This document shows, piece after piece, positions 1-64,000 of a stretch of 64,000 nt of DNA. Source of the DNA: Cristatella mucedo. Its lineage: Eukaryota > Bryozoa > Phylactolaemata > Cristatellidae. The stretch is from assembly GCA_009760855.2 (NCBI GenBank), contig WPIO01000051.1, positions 1,909,501 to 1,973,500 of the forward strand, in the 5' to 3' direction. The notes beneath the pieces were generated by a model. It had not been told where the DNA came from. It saw nothing but the letters and a program-made list of their open reading frames with translations, and ran no database searches. How positions within the stretch are numbered: position 1 is the first letter of the stretch; every line of letters begins with the position of its first letter. The position numbers and the translations under genes are program-made.

Positions 1-210
1 CTTTTGTGTGCTTATGCATACTGAAATGGCACATGTTGTCGTTAACAAGTTGACATACTTCCTTTCTTAACCATGCCAATAACTATGCCAATGGCGTTAG
101 AGATTTAGTTCTCTTACTTCCCCATACAAATGATTAATTGATATTATTATGAAGAGTGTACAAATGATTGATAATATTATTAGGAGTGTAACGTTTTTCA
201 TGCATTACAG

Positions 211-63447
<63,237 letters not shown>

Positions 63448-64000
63448 GTAAAGAGCCAAAAATACACGAGTGCCGAGCTGACTGCACTACCGCCTGCGAT
63501 CCGTCACCCCTTTAAGTCCTCCCCCAGCCATCGGCATTCGGGAGCTCTTACAACCACGAAACCACGAGTCCACCAACTTTGCAAGAAAATGTCCTCAAAA
63601 TGGCTGCCCAATGTAGTAGCGGGAATATACCTACTTGCTGACGAACTATGTAGCTCGTGGCAACTTACTAAATTATACCGCAACGGCAGGGAGCGAATCT
63701 CAACCAATGCTTCGGTCATGCTTTGGCACAAGTTGCATTGAAAAGAGGTTTGTATAATGAGGAACCTAGCACAAGCCCAGTGCGAGTGTAGGCCAAACCA
63801 TTCAGATTATAGGCGGACGGAGAATCAATGATTTTCGTAGGAGCTGTCACTATAATAAAGTGTCAGTCTGGTTCTATCGCTCAATTATTGCTTGAAGTTA
63901 AGCTGCACTGCTGCTGGCATTGGCAGACATCTAAAAGATCGTGGCTCTGAAACGTTCTGCCAGAGCAGGATCGGTGAGACCAACTAAACCTACTCTATGA
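63448..64000. other. Start of intron 45: nothing recognised
   Basis: No exon for the transmembrane end is visible before 64000. Confidence 0.6.

Overview
The window is one stretch of animal nuclear DNA, almost wholly occupied by a single multi-exon gene on the + strand: a dysferlin/myoferlin-type (type I, DysF-containing) ferlin. I traced 45 coding exons (about 5.9 kb, about 1,975 residues) from position 211 to 63447. Each junction has AG acceptor and GT donor dinucleotides, reading phase is kept across every junction, and no internal stop remains. The start of C2A (first exon or exons and promoter) lies before position 1. The C-terminal transmembrane exon, 3' UTR and polyadenylation site lie after position 64000. 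Exon 11 (second half of C2C) is the only exon whose limits are poorly fixed.

Domain order along the gene: C2A (211-3771), acidic/serine-rich linker (5183-7992), C2B (10948-14307), FerI (14161-16500), C2C (14609-18344), FerA helices (18778-25772), FerB (25544-29973), nested DysF (29839-39497), C2D (40193-41970), C2E (44439-46141), linker with two tiny exons (49361-49752), acidic WW-containing segment (50031-51357), C2F (52805-54106), C2G (54457-61762) and the juxtamembrane stalk (63338-63447). Known ferlins of this class are tail-anchored vesicle/plasma-membrane proteins for Ca2+-triggered membrane fusion and repair.

Nine-tenths of the window is intron. The introns hold: a CR1/L2/Rex1-like non-LTR retrotransposon (LINE A) with at least four recent-looking antisense copies and several decayed ones; two further LINE-like groups (B, C); a tRNA-derived SINE (SINE1) in about a dozen copies; a second tRNA-derived SINE (SINE2) whose 3' tail matches the LINE A tail; and long GA/TC, GT and compound CA-TA-TG microsatellites. 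I see no second convincing protein gene, no functional tRNA or rRNA, and no CRISPR or prokaryotic feature.

The repeats, exon structure and protein divergence point to an invertebrate animal. The sequence alone does not let me name the phylum. Introns average about 1.3 kb and splice sites are ordinary GT-AG.
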